The notes under the pieces were generated by a model. It made no database searches, was not told where the DNA came from, and saw nothing but the letters and a program-made list of their open reading frames with translations. From assembly GCA_000697055.1 (NCBI GenBank), contig JNDT01002326.1, positions 1 through 56,390 on the forward strand: a stretch of 56,390 nucleotides of DNA. Direction: 5' to 3'. This stretch comes from Saksenaea vasiformis B4078. Its lineage: Eukaryota; Mucoromycota; Mucoromycetes; Mucorales; Saksenaeaceae. Numbering within the stretch: position 1 is the stretch's first letter; the number at the start of each line of letters is the position of its first letter. The position numbers and the translations under genes were made by a program. Shown one piece after another: positions 11,021 to 22,580 of this stretch.

Positions 11021-12389
11021 TTAACGCCATCTAGAGTCATCGATGACAGGGCCATCACGCTCTTCATATGAGTATTCCCTTGAGCGGTGGTATTCTGGAG
11101 GAGCTTCTTCCTCTTCTCTTTCTTCTGCTTCTCTGGCACGTTCTTCCGCTTCTCTAGCACGTTGTTCTGCTTCTCTAGCACGTTCCTCAGCCTCTCTGAC
11201 ACGTTCCTCTTCGGCTTCGTGTTCCCGTTCCATTCGCTGTCGCATGGCAGCTTCACGGAGGAGCTGTTGCTCATGCTCGCGCTGTGCTTCTTCCTGCGCT
11301 TCACGTTCCGCCTCTTCTTCGTTGTGTTCTTTCACTTCATGCGCAACCCATGTGCCAAGACCAACGGCCGCAGCACCAGCAAGGGCAGCACCACCATATT
11401 TCTATTAATTATTTGTTTAACATTCTGACATCCCACTTGTCCATGACAAGCCTACCATCCAGTCGGGAATCTTTTTCTTCTGTTTTTCAGGGGATTGTTC
11501 TGGGTTTGGGGTATAGGGACTTCCAGCGCTGCCAAGTGGACTCTCTGGTTGTTGACCGTAAGCCACTGGAGCAGGTGGTGAAAAAGGTGGAGGGGTTCCC
11601 GATCCATAGTTAGGAGGGAGCGGTTGTTCAGGTCCGAGCGATGAATAGGACTGTCCTCGCTCGGGATAGTGGGGAGGTGCTTGCTTTTCTTGAGGATAAC
11701 CAGGTGGGCCATCGTACATTGGTGGAGGGGCACCTGGACCAGCAGGCACAGGCGATGTGGCACCACCTTCTCCCTATGTCAGAGTACCTTTAGCAGCTGA
11801 GTTTAATTCAATCGAAGCAACCTACTTCAAACACAAGGTTCAAGTAGACATGACCCAGCATCTGGCCATGGGTCGAGTTAATGGGAACCCATTGCTCGCC
11901 GCGACCTTGGGCGAAGATAGGGGCAAGGTCAAGCTTGCCACCGCCGAGAATTCCGGGTCGGCTAGGATCCTCATTCACGACCTCAACGGTAAGTGATGAC
12001 TCTCCCTCAGGTACTGTGCTAAGTCAAAAACATCGTCTAAGGAAAAACTGTTCTTCTTCTTCTTCTTCACAGTTGTGTAGGGTCGGATATCTTACCAATG
12101 AAGCGTTTGTTGCCACTGAGGTTCAGGGCCGGGAGCGGAACGAGTGCGATGCTTCTCGGAAGGAGAGACAAAGCAACCAAGGAAGGTCATGGACTCTTTT
12201 TAGCACAATCTTTCCTTTAGCGTCGCATTCTTTCGTAGACTTTTGGTTTATGTTGTTCTTTACCTGCATAACCATTTTCGGCAAGGCCGCGAAGAGTGAC
12301 TGTAGAAATATCACGTTAGATTTTCCCGAGTAGGATATAAAATAAACTTGCACAGTACCTGCTGTAACGTGAAGCTTTCCACTAGGCAT
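11021..12389 (-). CDS. C2-domain protein with Pro-rich linker, Gly/Ala segment and Glu/Arg coiled coil
   Basis: Six exons (12359-12389, 12264-12299, 12096-12195, 11826-12018, 11456-11773, 11021-11401) close in frame to 352 residues. Residues 1-120 form a C2 domain: KLHVTAVTLRGL, KHRTRSAPGPEPQW, SLTVEVVNEDP and VYLNLVFE follow the beta-strand pattern of C2 modules in fungal proteins such as the ingression/Inn1 group. A Pro/Gly/Tyr-rich linker follows (about 121-225). Then comes a Gly/Ala-rich hydrophobic stretch (about 226-248, YGGAALAGAAAVGLGTWV) resembling a glycine zipper, and an arginine/glutamate coiled coil (about 250-340) made of AREAEER heptads. C2 domains usually bind membranes or proteins. 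The tail suggests oligomerisation or membrane association; the role is unknown. The listed calcium-binding aspartates are not obvious, so calcium dependence is doubtful. Confidence 0.85.
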
Positions 12390-12980
12390 AGTAGACGGGA
12401 AGAAAAAGGAAGATACTTTCTTTGTGATAGGGACCGTGAAAAATGCTATTTATACTCAACCCAGCTGTGCCAAGAGAAACCCAGAAAGGGAAGCCAACGT
12501 GGCGCATTATGGTAAAACGGAAAAATCGATTGGCGCCACTGACAGATTATTGTTTGCCAATAAACTGGGCTTACATGTGAACCGTGCTGATTGCTGATCC
12601 TAAACAAATATCAGAATTAAAAAAGGCGGTATTGCTCGTGCAGGTACTCCTCCTTATGTACGCGTAGCTAACAGACTCGCAAACTTTGCTAATGAATGCG
12701 TATACAGCAGTGATTCATAATATTTAGCTGGTCTAGCGTTGTACAAGCTGCATGTGTGGCTGACAAGCAAGGAAAACAGGAGAGCCAGAATTTCGTTATA
12801 AATTTTGAATCCATGGAATAATTGAATAAGTGTCGTTAATATATATAGATTAGAGCTTATTTTTTTTATAGTTACATAGGCTTGCTCCCCTGCGGTTGCA
12901 GGATTCATTCGAACAGCATAAAAGTGATTTATGGTTTGCGCATGAATAATACTTGAATGTATGCTTTGTTCACTCAAGCG
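12390..12980. promoter_or_regulatory. Divergent intergenic region
   Basis: 591 bp between the C2-protein gene (minus) and the small gene starting at 12981 (plus), presumably holding both promoters. I see no conserved element I can name. A minus-strand frame at 12654-13097 overlaps the next gene and has no supporting features. Confidence 0.4.
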
Positions 12981-13649
12981 ATGATCCTGCAGGGTATGTA
13001 AGGGCCACTCATGCAGCATGGCCTCGTGAGGACGAGATGAGGAGGAAGCTCCGACGTTAGTGGTCAACAGTGGACGACAAGCTGCAGAGTATTTCAATCA
13101 ATGCAGCCCTTAGCAACATTTTATATAAAATGGGTGACAACGTTTACTTAAGCGATGAACAGGAATTACACATCACCGTGGTGATGATTAGGAATAGGAA
13201 TTATGTTGGCAAAACAGCACAAATGACTCTATACCTAGTGAACAAAGTTGAAGGAAAACGGCGCTCATTTCCCTCTTGTAATTATGAACGTTCTTTGCAT
13301 CAGCTAGAGGTAATTATCTTTGATGTAGTTGTTGACTTATACGCCAGCGTATTGAGTTAAGGTAGTAATAACCGTCATGCTTTGTTTTTCTCCCAGTGCT
13401 CCCTTTAGTTTGAGGAACCTGATCTTTGTGCTGTGTCGCATCCACACGAGAACGGTAGTGTCAGGCTTGCTGACGTTTTGATCAATCTCGCAAAACATCC
13501 GATTTTTTACATGTCCAAATCAGGTATGTAACCTCAGAAGTTTACCGCTAGTTTTTGTCTCATTAGCTGGTTGGGACATAGTGACCAGTGTGCTGCATCC
13601 CAATATGTGTTTCGAACGCGTGCGTTTAAGAATCCATTTTCCGCAATGA
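12981..13649 (+). CDS. Small protein of unknown function (149 aa)
   Basis: I built four exons (12981-12993, 13071-13309, 13409-13523, 13567-13649) that close exactly in frame from ATG to TGA with standard GT-AG introns. The 13-nt first exon is the weakest call; without it the first in-frame Met is at about 13129. The protein starts MILQVDDKLQ. It has a beta-rich middle (ELHITVVMIRNRNYVG, MTLYLVNKVEG), a segment LADVLINLAKHPIFYM, and ends RVRLRIHFPQ. There is no signal peptide, membrane helix or known catalytic motif. I do not recognise the family. Conservation of frame across three introns supports a real gene rather than a chance ORF. Confidence 0.6.
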
Positions 13650-14049
13650 CGACAGTCGGTGTATATTACTCATGTGCCAATCATTTTCTGAACTTTACTG
13701 CGCTTGTATGCAGGCTCACATTTACTTGACCCAAAGTGTTCAGTCGCAGTTATAGTAGTTGTCTATTTCTAAAACGCACAAGGATATATATGTACGTCTT
13801 TGTGTTGGCTGGCAGGTTCGAAAGAGAAAGAACAGACCGTGATTCTTGCCTTGCTGGGCAGCAGTTGATCTATGCATATAGCGTCAGTTCATGTATCCGT
13901 TAGTCTTTGCCACCTATTTTTGACAATCTATGGTCATGTTGAGGCAATACTTTGCTTGACCATGCGGAAGAGCCACTTTAAGAATGCAAGGTATTCTGGC
14001 CCTTTGGGCTTTACTGCCAATATAGCGACATTTTCGGAGAGATAAAATA
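13650..14049. other. Non-coding, nothing recognised
   Basis: 400 bp between the small gene and repeat copy H2. No frame, RNA gene or clear repeat match is visible. Confidence 0.4.
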
Positions 14050-14500
14050 TTGATTTCCAGCCCTTTTCATTTCCCCTTCGAAGCAGCCTTCAGCCAATAG
14101 TCTCGCAGTAACTCTTCGACCTTGTAGAAGAACAGGTGTAGAACTCGTTCCAGCTAACGTCTACCGAGATGAAATGCGTATTACCACTGGTCATCGTCAC
14201 CAGGTTGTGTCCCACGTCAACCCCATCGAACGGGGTGCCGGTCCCGCTACCGCCGTTGGCAGTATTATCCTCCGGAGCAAGCGAAACGACTCCCGAGTCT
14301 TATTTCCTTTACTAAACCTGAATGCATTTTTATGCTACTCAATGTGAATTTTGTGTCTATCGAGGGACCAAACTAATGTGAGTAGAGCATGAATATGTTG
14401 CCAATTTATGCACTAATGGCGGCATATTCCACCCTTTGTTAGCGCAAACTCTGCTCTCCACAGAGGCGGAATTCATGTAGATGCAATATTCGCGAATACG
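14050..14500 (+). repeat. Dispersed repeat copy H2 (exon-like piece plus spliced-hairpin end)
   Basis: About 14094-14305 is an open frame containing VTLRPCRRTGVEL and later TTGHRHQVV...ERGAGPATAVG. The second part matches the exon-like segment NTGPRHQNN...DSGAGLAQAPG of copy H4 at the DNA level. From about 14306 (TTTACTAAACC) the sequence becomes the hairpin module: 5' arm to 14377, intron-like loop 14378-14442 (GTGAGT ... CACTAATGG ... TTGTTAG) and 3' arm starting CGCAAACTC. The donor expected at the end of the exon-like part, GTAAGT in H4, reads GCAAGC here. The coding frame runs into the hairpin and stops at 14345. This copy is probably a relic. Confidence 0.65.
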
Positions 14501-15350
14501 CTGCTGATCAATCACAAACAGTCATGCCTGGCGATGCACTCTAGGTACGCATTTTGACAACAAGCTCCAAGGCTCTCTCTAAGAGTTACTGAATGTAGGG
14601 CATCGATTTCTCTCAACGAGTAGCTTCGGGAGTACGTGCGCTTGTATTTCAGAAAGGAGAAACCCGTTGTCCAACAACAAGGCTTTTTGAAAGTATCCAA
14701 TATCTTAGAGAAAGACGAGGTCGCAGAAAGCATATGAGGGTGAATGTTTGATCACCGATACGTTATAGGATACGTTAGTTAAGCGCGACAAATAGACAAT
14801 GCTCGGATATTTTTTATACAAGTTAACCGTTTAAGTTTCTCTAGCCAGCACTCTGGAAAGGAGGTCTACATAAATAGGGTAGCCATAGCATTTCGACGAG
14901 ATCGTTCTTGCTTAGTCAACACCATAGCATAACAGATCTTGTGACACTTTATGATGACCGCCTATAGCTGGTTTTTTCAGTTACCTCGCATCGTGATTAA
15001 TAAGTTTTTCCGAGGTGCGATCGATCGACTGTCAATCATTTGTTACCGCAGCAGAGAATATTTGCGGCTTTATTTTTATATTTCAACATACAAACATATT
15101 ATTATGACCATCAGAATACGATGGGCTATTTCTGCCATGTTGATCATAATTTAATTTTGGTCTCGTGAGTCTGGAGTTGTTCCTCTCCATAGCAGGAAAA
15201 TTGTCGTAACACATGTACTAACCAGCCAATCAAATTAGCTGCAGCGACAATCACGCAAAGCAACGCATCAATAACGGAATTGAAACGAAGCAAGCCATCA
15301 ATTGGGTTAAAATCAACAAATAACTAAAAGGAACTAAAGATGTTTGACGT
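14501..15350. other. Non-coding, nothing recognised
   Basis: A 73-codon minus-strand frame at 14512-14733 has a Cys/Ser-rich composition and no recognisable domain. I do not call it a gene. The last part is the 3' flank of the bZIP gene. Confidence 0.4.
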
Positions 15351-15980
15351 CTAAGCCGACGTTTCTTTTTTGACATCTTCGACAATCTTCAATAATTTTG
15401 GATCCTTCTCAGTTACTAGTGCACGGAGCCATTTGGCTTCCATTTCTAGCTCTTTCACCCTTTTCTCCAAGTTTTCAGCCTTAGTAGTAACATCTTTTGC
15501 TTTCTGTTCTAGTGCTTGCTCACGCATCTTTTTCTTCATACGGAACCGAGCCGATGCAGCAGTGTTACGTCGTCGTTTATCTTCTTCTGCCAACAGTTTT
15601 GCATTCTGGTCTTCGGTGTCTGATTTCTGTTTCTTGACGGGTTTGGGAGATGTTACTTTTTTGGGACTCGTATCATCATCATCTGTTCTTGTCGGGGCTG
15701 GTGCAAGACGTGGAAGGTTGGGAGGAGAGCCATCGGACGGCGTTAAATGCGATAGAAGGTACTCAGTGTAATTGATTCTCGCAGGAGTATCTTGCGTGTG
15801 TAGTTTCTCCGCTTCGGATTGTTCTTCTTTGGATTTCAAGACACTGGAGTGAGGCGCAGTATTGTCAAATGTAAACTGAGCATTGGCCCACAACGACAGC
15901 TCATCCTTAAAGGAATCTTCTGTTGCTGTCGTCGTAGATGTATCGGAGTGAAGTAGATTCAGGGTTGAGATATAAGACAT
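15351..15980 (-). CDS. bZIP transcription factor of the Cys3/MetR/Zip1 type
   Basis: A single-exon gene of 209 codons, ATG at 15980. The N-terminal 130 residues are acidic and Ser/Thr/Pro-rich, likely an activation region, with a short LSHLTPSDGSPP stretch. A lysine-rich patch (KKVTSPKPVKKQK) precedes the basic region RRRNTAASARFRMKKKMRE (about 136-154), whose N-T-A-A-S-A-R-F-R core is the DNA-contact signature of the fungal Cys3/MetR subgroup. The leucine zipper follows (NLEKRVKELEMEAKWLRALV). Relatives regulate sulphur-amino-acid genes in Neurospora (cys-3), Aspergillus (metR) and fission yeast (zip1). The specific target set here is inferred, not shown. Length is typical of the group. Confidence 0.9.
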   Translation of the reverse strand: MSYISTLNLLHSDTSTTTATEDSFKDELSLWANAQFTFDNTAPHSSVLKSKEEQSEAEKLHTQDTPARINYTEYLLSHLTPSDGSPPNLPRLAPAPTRTDDDDTSPKKVTSPKPVKKQKSDTEDQNAKLLAEEDKRRRNTAASARFRMKKKMREQALEQKAKDVTTKAENLEKRVKELEMEAKWLRALVTEKDPKLLKIVEDVKKETSA

Positions 15981-16048
15981 GAGTAGAAAAAAAGAAAGAA
16001 AACAGGAAGAAAATGCTGCCTTTTTTTAAACCGTCGTATCTTATCTGT

Positions 16049-16093
16049 TCACGTGGATGTTTCGCTTTCGTCTGAGATCTTCCCCACAAGCAT
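16049..16093 (-). promoter_or_regulatory. CACGTG box and 14-codon uORF upstream of the bZIP gene
   Basis: About 70-110 bp upstream of the bZIP start codon lies a perfect CACGTG (16050-16055), the core recognised by bHLH factors such as Cbf1. It overlaps the end of a short upstream ORF starting at 16093 (MLVGKISDESETST, then TGA). In yeast Cbf1 cooperates with the sulphur regulator Met4, and uORFs control Gcn4-type factors, so either could matter. The transcription start is unknown, so box and uORF cannot both be assumed functional. Confidence 0.35.
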
Positions 16094-16129
16094 CTATCAA
16101 GTTTAGCGGGCGCCGCTTCAAATCTCACT

Positions 16130-17668
16130 GCTTGATATCGCGCGTACTAATCCAGTCCACTTCCAGATAACATACTATCCATGCTAGCTCGTTCACGTTA
16201 GAAGATACCATTATAATCCTCAGCTAAAAGTCAGTTTTGGTAGACCTCTTCCAGATAAAGCCGAAAGCAATCGGTTGGACGCTTCTACAGGCTATTCGTT
16301 ATACTCTTGTATTTTTGGGTACATGGGATTCTACTGATCGGGTCCGAGATCAGTACCGCAATTGTACTGAGCTTTTTGATCGTTATTCGTTGTGGCGTTG
16401 CTAGTGTCATTCATTCATATGACTTTGGTACTCATAACTTCAAAAAAATCCATAGTGGACAGCAAAGAAATATAGACCTCGAAGCACGAACGAATGAAGG
16501 CACTGTAAATACGGTGAGTTAAAATAAATGTAGAACAGTACCGCTAATTGCAGTAAAAACAGGAGGCATTATCTCACTATCGTTTGTTTTCCCGTTTACG
16601 TTATAGAGCACTTCGTTAGAGAGCAGCGGAAACACGCTGAAAAGTTTTCCCGTGCAATATATTTGCTGAGTTCGCAGTTCCTAAGGATCACCCAGTGCTG
16701 TCTACGCTGCACAGATATTTATCGCTTTGTACACAGTGATTTGTAAGTGGGTGCACTGTTAAGAATGAATAAATAGTACTAGCAATCTACGCATATTTGG
16801 GAACTTCCAAATGTGAAACCACGGTCGGAACATACCGAGTAGAATACCGTCGTGGAAGGATCGCAGAGTCGGAGTTCTTTTGCGACGTTACAGTGCTTTA
16901 TGTAAGAGTAAGGGACGCTGTTGCTATCGAGGTCATAAATGAAGGGATCGATTTGTAAATAGCACTTCTATTTATCATGGTACCTAATGCCTTACGGCTA
17001 GAATTTTCCTCCTGCAGTTCATGGATTACTATCTTCAAATCTCTCTGCTGTTAACCTTTTTATAAGTAGTGATCCTCGAACCATAGATTAGTTATTGAAT
17101 AAGATTCGGAGTCATTTAGTTAATTCTTTAGTTCAAGCATTATTGATCACATTTTATTCGTGCTGGAAATAACTTTTCTATAACGGAAGGCATGATAAGT
17201 GACGAAAGTTTACTTGAAGCCTTGCATTAGCAGTGGACTAATTCAAGATGGAAAAGTTTTGCCTATCTCACCTCTGGTAAGGCAAGTTGATATGTACAGT
17301 ACGAAAACTAAGAGATGTATCATCGTTAAACAAGATACTTATACAGTGAGCTATTTCCATTCTGCTGCATTAGAAACTTTTCTTACTAATCTCAGTAATG
17401 CATTGCGAAGGCGCAATTTAATGCGCAGTGTTAAATCTTGTGAGGGCGACATCACGATTATCTTGTCTATCAATTCTAGGACCTTGGATTTCCAATCACT
17501 CTCAAAACACTTTCCAGTTGCTCAAAATCAACTATAGCAATATACAACAAATATGATTCATGCTTACAATCTTATTTTGTACAACAAGAGGTTAGAAATC
17601 ATTGTACTATAGGTTGTTACCGGGAGGACTATGCAGACGAAATGTAATGTGATAAAGTCATTGGTATC

Positions 17669-17702
<34 letters not shown>

Positions 17703-18117
17703 TCTGCTGCGTTACAATTCGAAAAGAAGGAGGGGGGAGAGGGGGGATGCGTTATCAAATCAAAGCGTGGGCCTGTATTTTCCTTCAAGTTGTGGAACAT
17801 TGTCACAGCAACCGATGAATCATGGAAGGATCGTTGTAAGAAATGCATGAAATCATGAATGTATGAAAGAATTAATTATAATTATCTGATTGGTATTTTA
17901 CACATATTTATGAGATTATTGCAAGTGATTTCATCATGCTAAATGATTGTAGGTACTAAACTTCCTTTACTTCGCGATTTTTTCAAGGGCCGAATCACAG
18001 TAAAACGGTGACTTGCCAAAAGGCAATAGAGAGCGAGCGGGGCACTGCACTTTCGTCTCTTCATTGTCTTTCTCCGCCCAACGACAGAAGGGAAGGTTAT
18101 ACTGAAGTTCCGTGGCC
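16130..18117. other. Long intergenic region with weak ORF at 17199-17537
   Basis: About 2 kb between the bZIP gene and SPT7. A 112-codon frame at 17199-17537 starts with GTG, is preceded by an in-frame TAA, and has no recognisable domain; it may be an exon of an unrecognised gene or chance. A perfect AT dinucleotide run lies at 17672-17699. The final 100 bp are probably the SPT7 promoter. Confidence 0.45.
17672..17699. repeat. (AT)14 microsatellite
   Basis: Fourteen perfect AT units, 28 nt. It is the longest simple dinucleotide run in the window and can fold on itself as a perfect hairpin. Confidence 0.95.
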
Positions 18118-21100
18118 ATGACTAGCAGACAGCTGAATCACCTTCCGCCTTGGCCCCAGCTGTCATTCGTACTTGCAAAAGACATCTCTGCAAAGGGTAT
18201 TCACACTAAATTCTTGACGCCAACCGAGACGCAGTACTTTGAAAGCGCCATCAACACATTTGGGAAATGGCTCGCTTTTACTACGTCCTTACGAACCGAC
18301 ACATTAAATACGGCTGACTATACTATAACAGAATATGAACTAGCAGCTTCTCGCGTGCGTTCCATGCTCTTTGAACAATTTATACCCCATTTGTTTCATT
18401 CGGATCGGCCCTGTTGTCGCGAGAATCGTATTGATCTGGACCAACTGTGCAAATCAGCATATGCTTTGTCGTTACCAGATCCGTCAGAATTGGACAAACT
18501 TTCTCCTCCACGTACTCATCAAACGCCAGACGACACAAAATCGTCATCGCCACAACCAACGCCGGCAATCGAAGAAACTGAGGCCAACTCAGCTGGTATG
18601 CAAGCATACACAAACAAGAACAGGGCTTGGCTAACCCGCTGTTTTTCCGAAATGTTAGAACCTGACACATCCGGCGCTGCAGGGTTATTATCTGCAGAAC
18701 AAATGGCACGAGTACCACTGTGGGATATCTATCACACACTGGAATACGACCATAAAGCTATGATTGAGCAACAGAAGTTAGAGGTAAGCCTCTTTGTTAG
18801 AGGGGGGCAAATCGAGACAACTGGTTTTAATTATTGGATTTATAGGAATTCGAGGCTCAAGCTGAACTAAATGAAGAAAAAGACAACATCAATAATCATT
18901 CAGTAAGGAAGATATTGAGTTTTCCATATTTTACTCATACGATATAAAGCTATCCATGTTCAACGCCAATGGAAATTTTAACCTAAAGGTAAGTCAATCT
19001 TACATGTTGCATACTGTAATGTACTTAGTCAAGTGGTGTCTAGTATCTTTTACAAGGAATAGCTGCCAATCGACCCCAAACTTCGCTCACAGATCGAGAG
19101 CTCCAAAACTTACTGTCAGATTTCAAGCCGCATCGCTCGAAATGGGTACGACCTTCTCATATAGATCAGGGAGAGTTGCAGACTCTGACTGTTGGGTTAG
19201 GCAAATGATGATAAAATTGGACAAGAAGAACTGTATGATGCATGTGAAAAAGTCCTGAATGACCTGAAAAACTATACGGTAAGTCGCTCTTAGGAAAAGT
19301 ACATGAGTGGAAACTGATTTTGACTATAGGAACATTCAACGCCATTCTTAAATAAGGTTACCAAGCGAGAAGCTCCAGACTATTTCGATGGTCTGTATTG
19401 GATGCTATCTTATTTACAGGACTAAACTTCGTTTTCAGTGATTAAACGACCTATGGACTTGGGAACAGTAACAAAGAAAATGAAGCAATTTCAGTACAAG
19501 TCAAAGAAAGAATTCGCAGACGATCTTGAATTGATTTATGGGAACTGTCTTCTATACAACTCAGAGCCAGTATGTATTTCGGCAACGTCCTTTTCTGTGG
19601 TCATCAACTCTTCTATACCTTTTTAGACCAACCCATTCCGTAAACACGCGATTGCAATGCGGCGAAAAACAGAACGGCTGATGGCGCGTGTCCCTGATAT
19701 TACTGTGAGAGATAGGTCAGAGATAGAAGCAGAGGAGGAGTGTGAGGATGGAAGTGATGACGATGACACAGATGCTCCACGACTGAATCGAAAGGCAAGT
19801 TTGTTGTATATTAGAAACAACGTAACTAAAAGCAGTGCAGGCCCCTGGCACTCACAAGCATCCGGTGAAGAGTGAACGCCTAGGATCTCCGATGGTGAAT
19901 ATGGATCAAGCTTCTCGAGAAAGATCCGCGACACGGGGATCTAGCGCTGCACCCTCATCCAGCACGGATATCGCAGGTCACCATCTCGGCGCCAACGACA
20001 ATGATAGTTCACGTTTTACCCCTGACAGTGACGTGTCGCGGACACCATATAGCGGAAAGCAGATAAAACATATGAATAATAATGGACAAGCGGCGAATAT
20101 CGATCTGGAGCAGGAGGAAAAAGATGTTAGCGCAGAGATAGAAGCAGACATGGGCGAAATCCAGGATCAAGTCTGGCGTGACATGACAAAAAAGACAAGG
20201 GCTAAGATGGGGGTAAGTCGAAGTCTGTGTTGCGTTTTGTTCTGTAACTAAAGTGATTGCAAAGACAACTTTAGAAAAACAGATCCAATTTCCTTTTGGC
20301 GAACGGCAAGCAATTGTACGAACGTCGTTGGATATGGAACGTTTTGCTATGCTGGAACACACACACGCCGACGCTGAGACAACGCAAAAGCTAGTACGAT
20401 GTACGAACGAGAAATTTTTGCAGTGGACGGAACGAAGAGGATTACATGCGAGCCTGTATGACGAATTTGACTTGGAGTCGAGTGACGACGAAAACCTAGA
20501 CGCCTTCTTTTCTCGTCGGATGGCTAAACCCAAATCAGAGGAAGACGATGCTGCGCGTTCTGATCTATTTTTACCCGAATATGTGGTAAGAAGTGGTATC
20601 CCAGAAATTGAAGGAGCTCCAGAGGACCTAGTGGATGACGATGAATTGGCAAGAAGACGGTACATGAATAGAAGGGCATCTTTGGACAGTATCGATCAAG
20701 AGCATGTGGGTCAGTCAAGAGGGTATGTCTGGCTATGGGCGACAAGCGCGGAGAATTAATCATATGGAATGTTAGGTATACAGATGTTCCTGTCGATGTC
20801 TATCCTTCTGTAGCTTTCCCAAACCATGGGTTGAACGAAATGGTTGATAAGAACTTACAAGAACTACGAGCTATACGTCATGTCTATGCCAAATGCAATG
20901 CTGTTCGCAATAATGTACCGGTACGTCTAGCTTTCCAGGACCAGCTGTCGAAACTTATGAATTGTCTAGCTCTCTACGTTGACATCATCTATTCCTGTGG
21001 ATAATCCCGAAGCCCAGACAAATGGCGTAAGCTCATCCCCTTTAATTACGCATGCACCATCGCCATCTATCACGTATCTATCTGTGGATAAACCCAAAAA

Positions 21101-22580
21101 GATCCCACCTCTGATCATTGACTCGACGTCGGGGCAGCAGCTGTTGCAGAGGACACTAACTAAATTGCTTGCTCATGCTGGCTTTGAGGGAGCACAGACT
21201 GGCGCGTTGAACGTGCTGACCGAACTCTTCATGGATTACATACTCAATATAGGGAAAACACTTCGATGTTATTGGGATGATTATGGACGACTGATGAGCA
21301 GTGAGGTAAGAATGGATAAAGCAGTAAACTGATCCGCTAAATACCCGTAAAGGAAATTATCATGCATACTTTATATGACAACGGCGTTATGGACCTCTCA
21401 GAACTTGAATCATACGTTATGGATGACGTGGAACGTTATGGCCATCGGTTGGAAGACTTGCATCGGAAGCTAGAGTCATCTTATCAAGATATTCTGTCTG
21501 TAAGTCAATATTTGTGTTGGAAAAGGTGACTTAGGAATTGTGTAAATAAGGGGCCTGTCGATAAAACCGTCCAAGATGAAGATGCACTCTTTCAAGACGA
21601 AGAAAATTTCACGACGTAAGTGGCTGTACCTCAAACATAGCGCGTTGAATCTAAGTTTGATATAGTGGATCCTTTGGAGAAGACCTCGGAGAGGACTTTT
21701 TTGGTTTTAAGGAACTCGGACTTGACAAAGAGTACAATGTTGCAGCGTTTACGGTAAGAAGTTATCCACGATGGTGTGAGTTTATGCTGACTTTTTTCCT
21801 TGAAGATCCCGTCACGTCTTTGGTTTGGTAAAAGCAAACAAAAAGAAGAAAGTATTAAGACGTAAGTAATGAGCTTATGTCTGAGATCGTGCAGAATACT
21901 CAACATCATTAATATATCCGTTATTGTGCATCATGTAGCGAGAGTAAGGGTAAGGGTGATCATCCAACAGCTATTCTTTTGTGACTTATATTGCTTATGT
22001 ATGTAGAGCCTTTGTTCAAATATCCACCACCCCCCCCGTTCACGCCGGTTACTTCCGAGAAGGACGTTATTGGGCTTTTGCGTCCACTCTTCCGTAAGAA
22101 GCTAGCAGAATCAAGTCAAGGCTTGTTCGAGGATGAGTACTTACCGAACCGGTATCGTAATCGACCTCGATATCCACCCACAAACAAAAACAGTGCTGTT
22201 GGACGGAGAAGAGCTGGAAGGGATGGTGCTCCTGGTGCATCTGGTGGAGGTGCTGGAGGTGAAAAGAAATCCAAGCGAAAGCGGCCACTAGAAGAAATAA
22301 AAGCGGAGAGGGAGGAGAGGGATTTGAAGCGGCGGCAGAAAATTGAGGAAAGAGCACAAAAACAAGCTGAGAAAGATAGAAAGAAAGAGCTGCGTGAAAA
22401 GCAGAAGCAAGAGCGACAGGCGAAGAATGAAGCTAAAGAGAAGAAGGTAATAAAAGGGACATTTTGAACGTCTTGTTAAGCGATATTGCTGCATTGTAGG
22501 CGTTGGCCAAAAAAGCAAAGCAATCCTCAACAAAAGCTTCGAGCGGGCCATCATCACGACGCCAAGAAGATGATAATTAA
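18118..22580 (+). CDS. SPT7: Spt7, SAGA complex scaffold with bromodomain and histone fold
   Basis: Nineteen exons close in frame to 1166 residues; I start at ATG 18118, six bases after an in-frame GTG. The segment [20 protein letters not shown]...FKPHRSKW is the Spt7 signature before the bromodomain. The bromodomain spans about residues 300-395 ([39 protein letters not shown]). A long acidic/charged middle follows, then a histone fold at about 805-860 ([33 protein letters not shown]), which pairs with Taf10 in yeast. The last 90 residues are a Lys/Glu/Arg-rich helix. Spt7 holds the SAGA coactivator together in the nucleus. Oddities: intron 19795-19840 has a GC donor (AAG|gcaagt), and exon 17 (21939-21949) is only 11 nt. 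Confidence 0.95.

Noticed and set aside
11043..11613. Long plus-strand ORFs rich in Ser, Arg and Cys over the coiled-coil gene
   Set aside because: They are antisense shadows of the repetitive AREAEER-coding sequence.
17199..17537. 112-codon ORF in the bZIP-SPT7 gap
   Set aside because: GTG start, an in-frame stop directly upstream, no domain and no convincing flanking exon.
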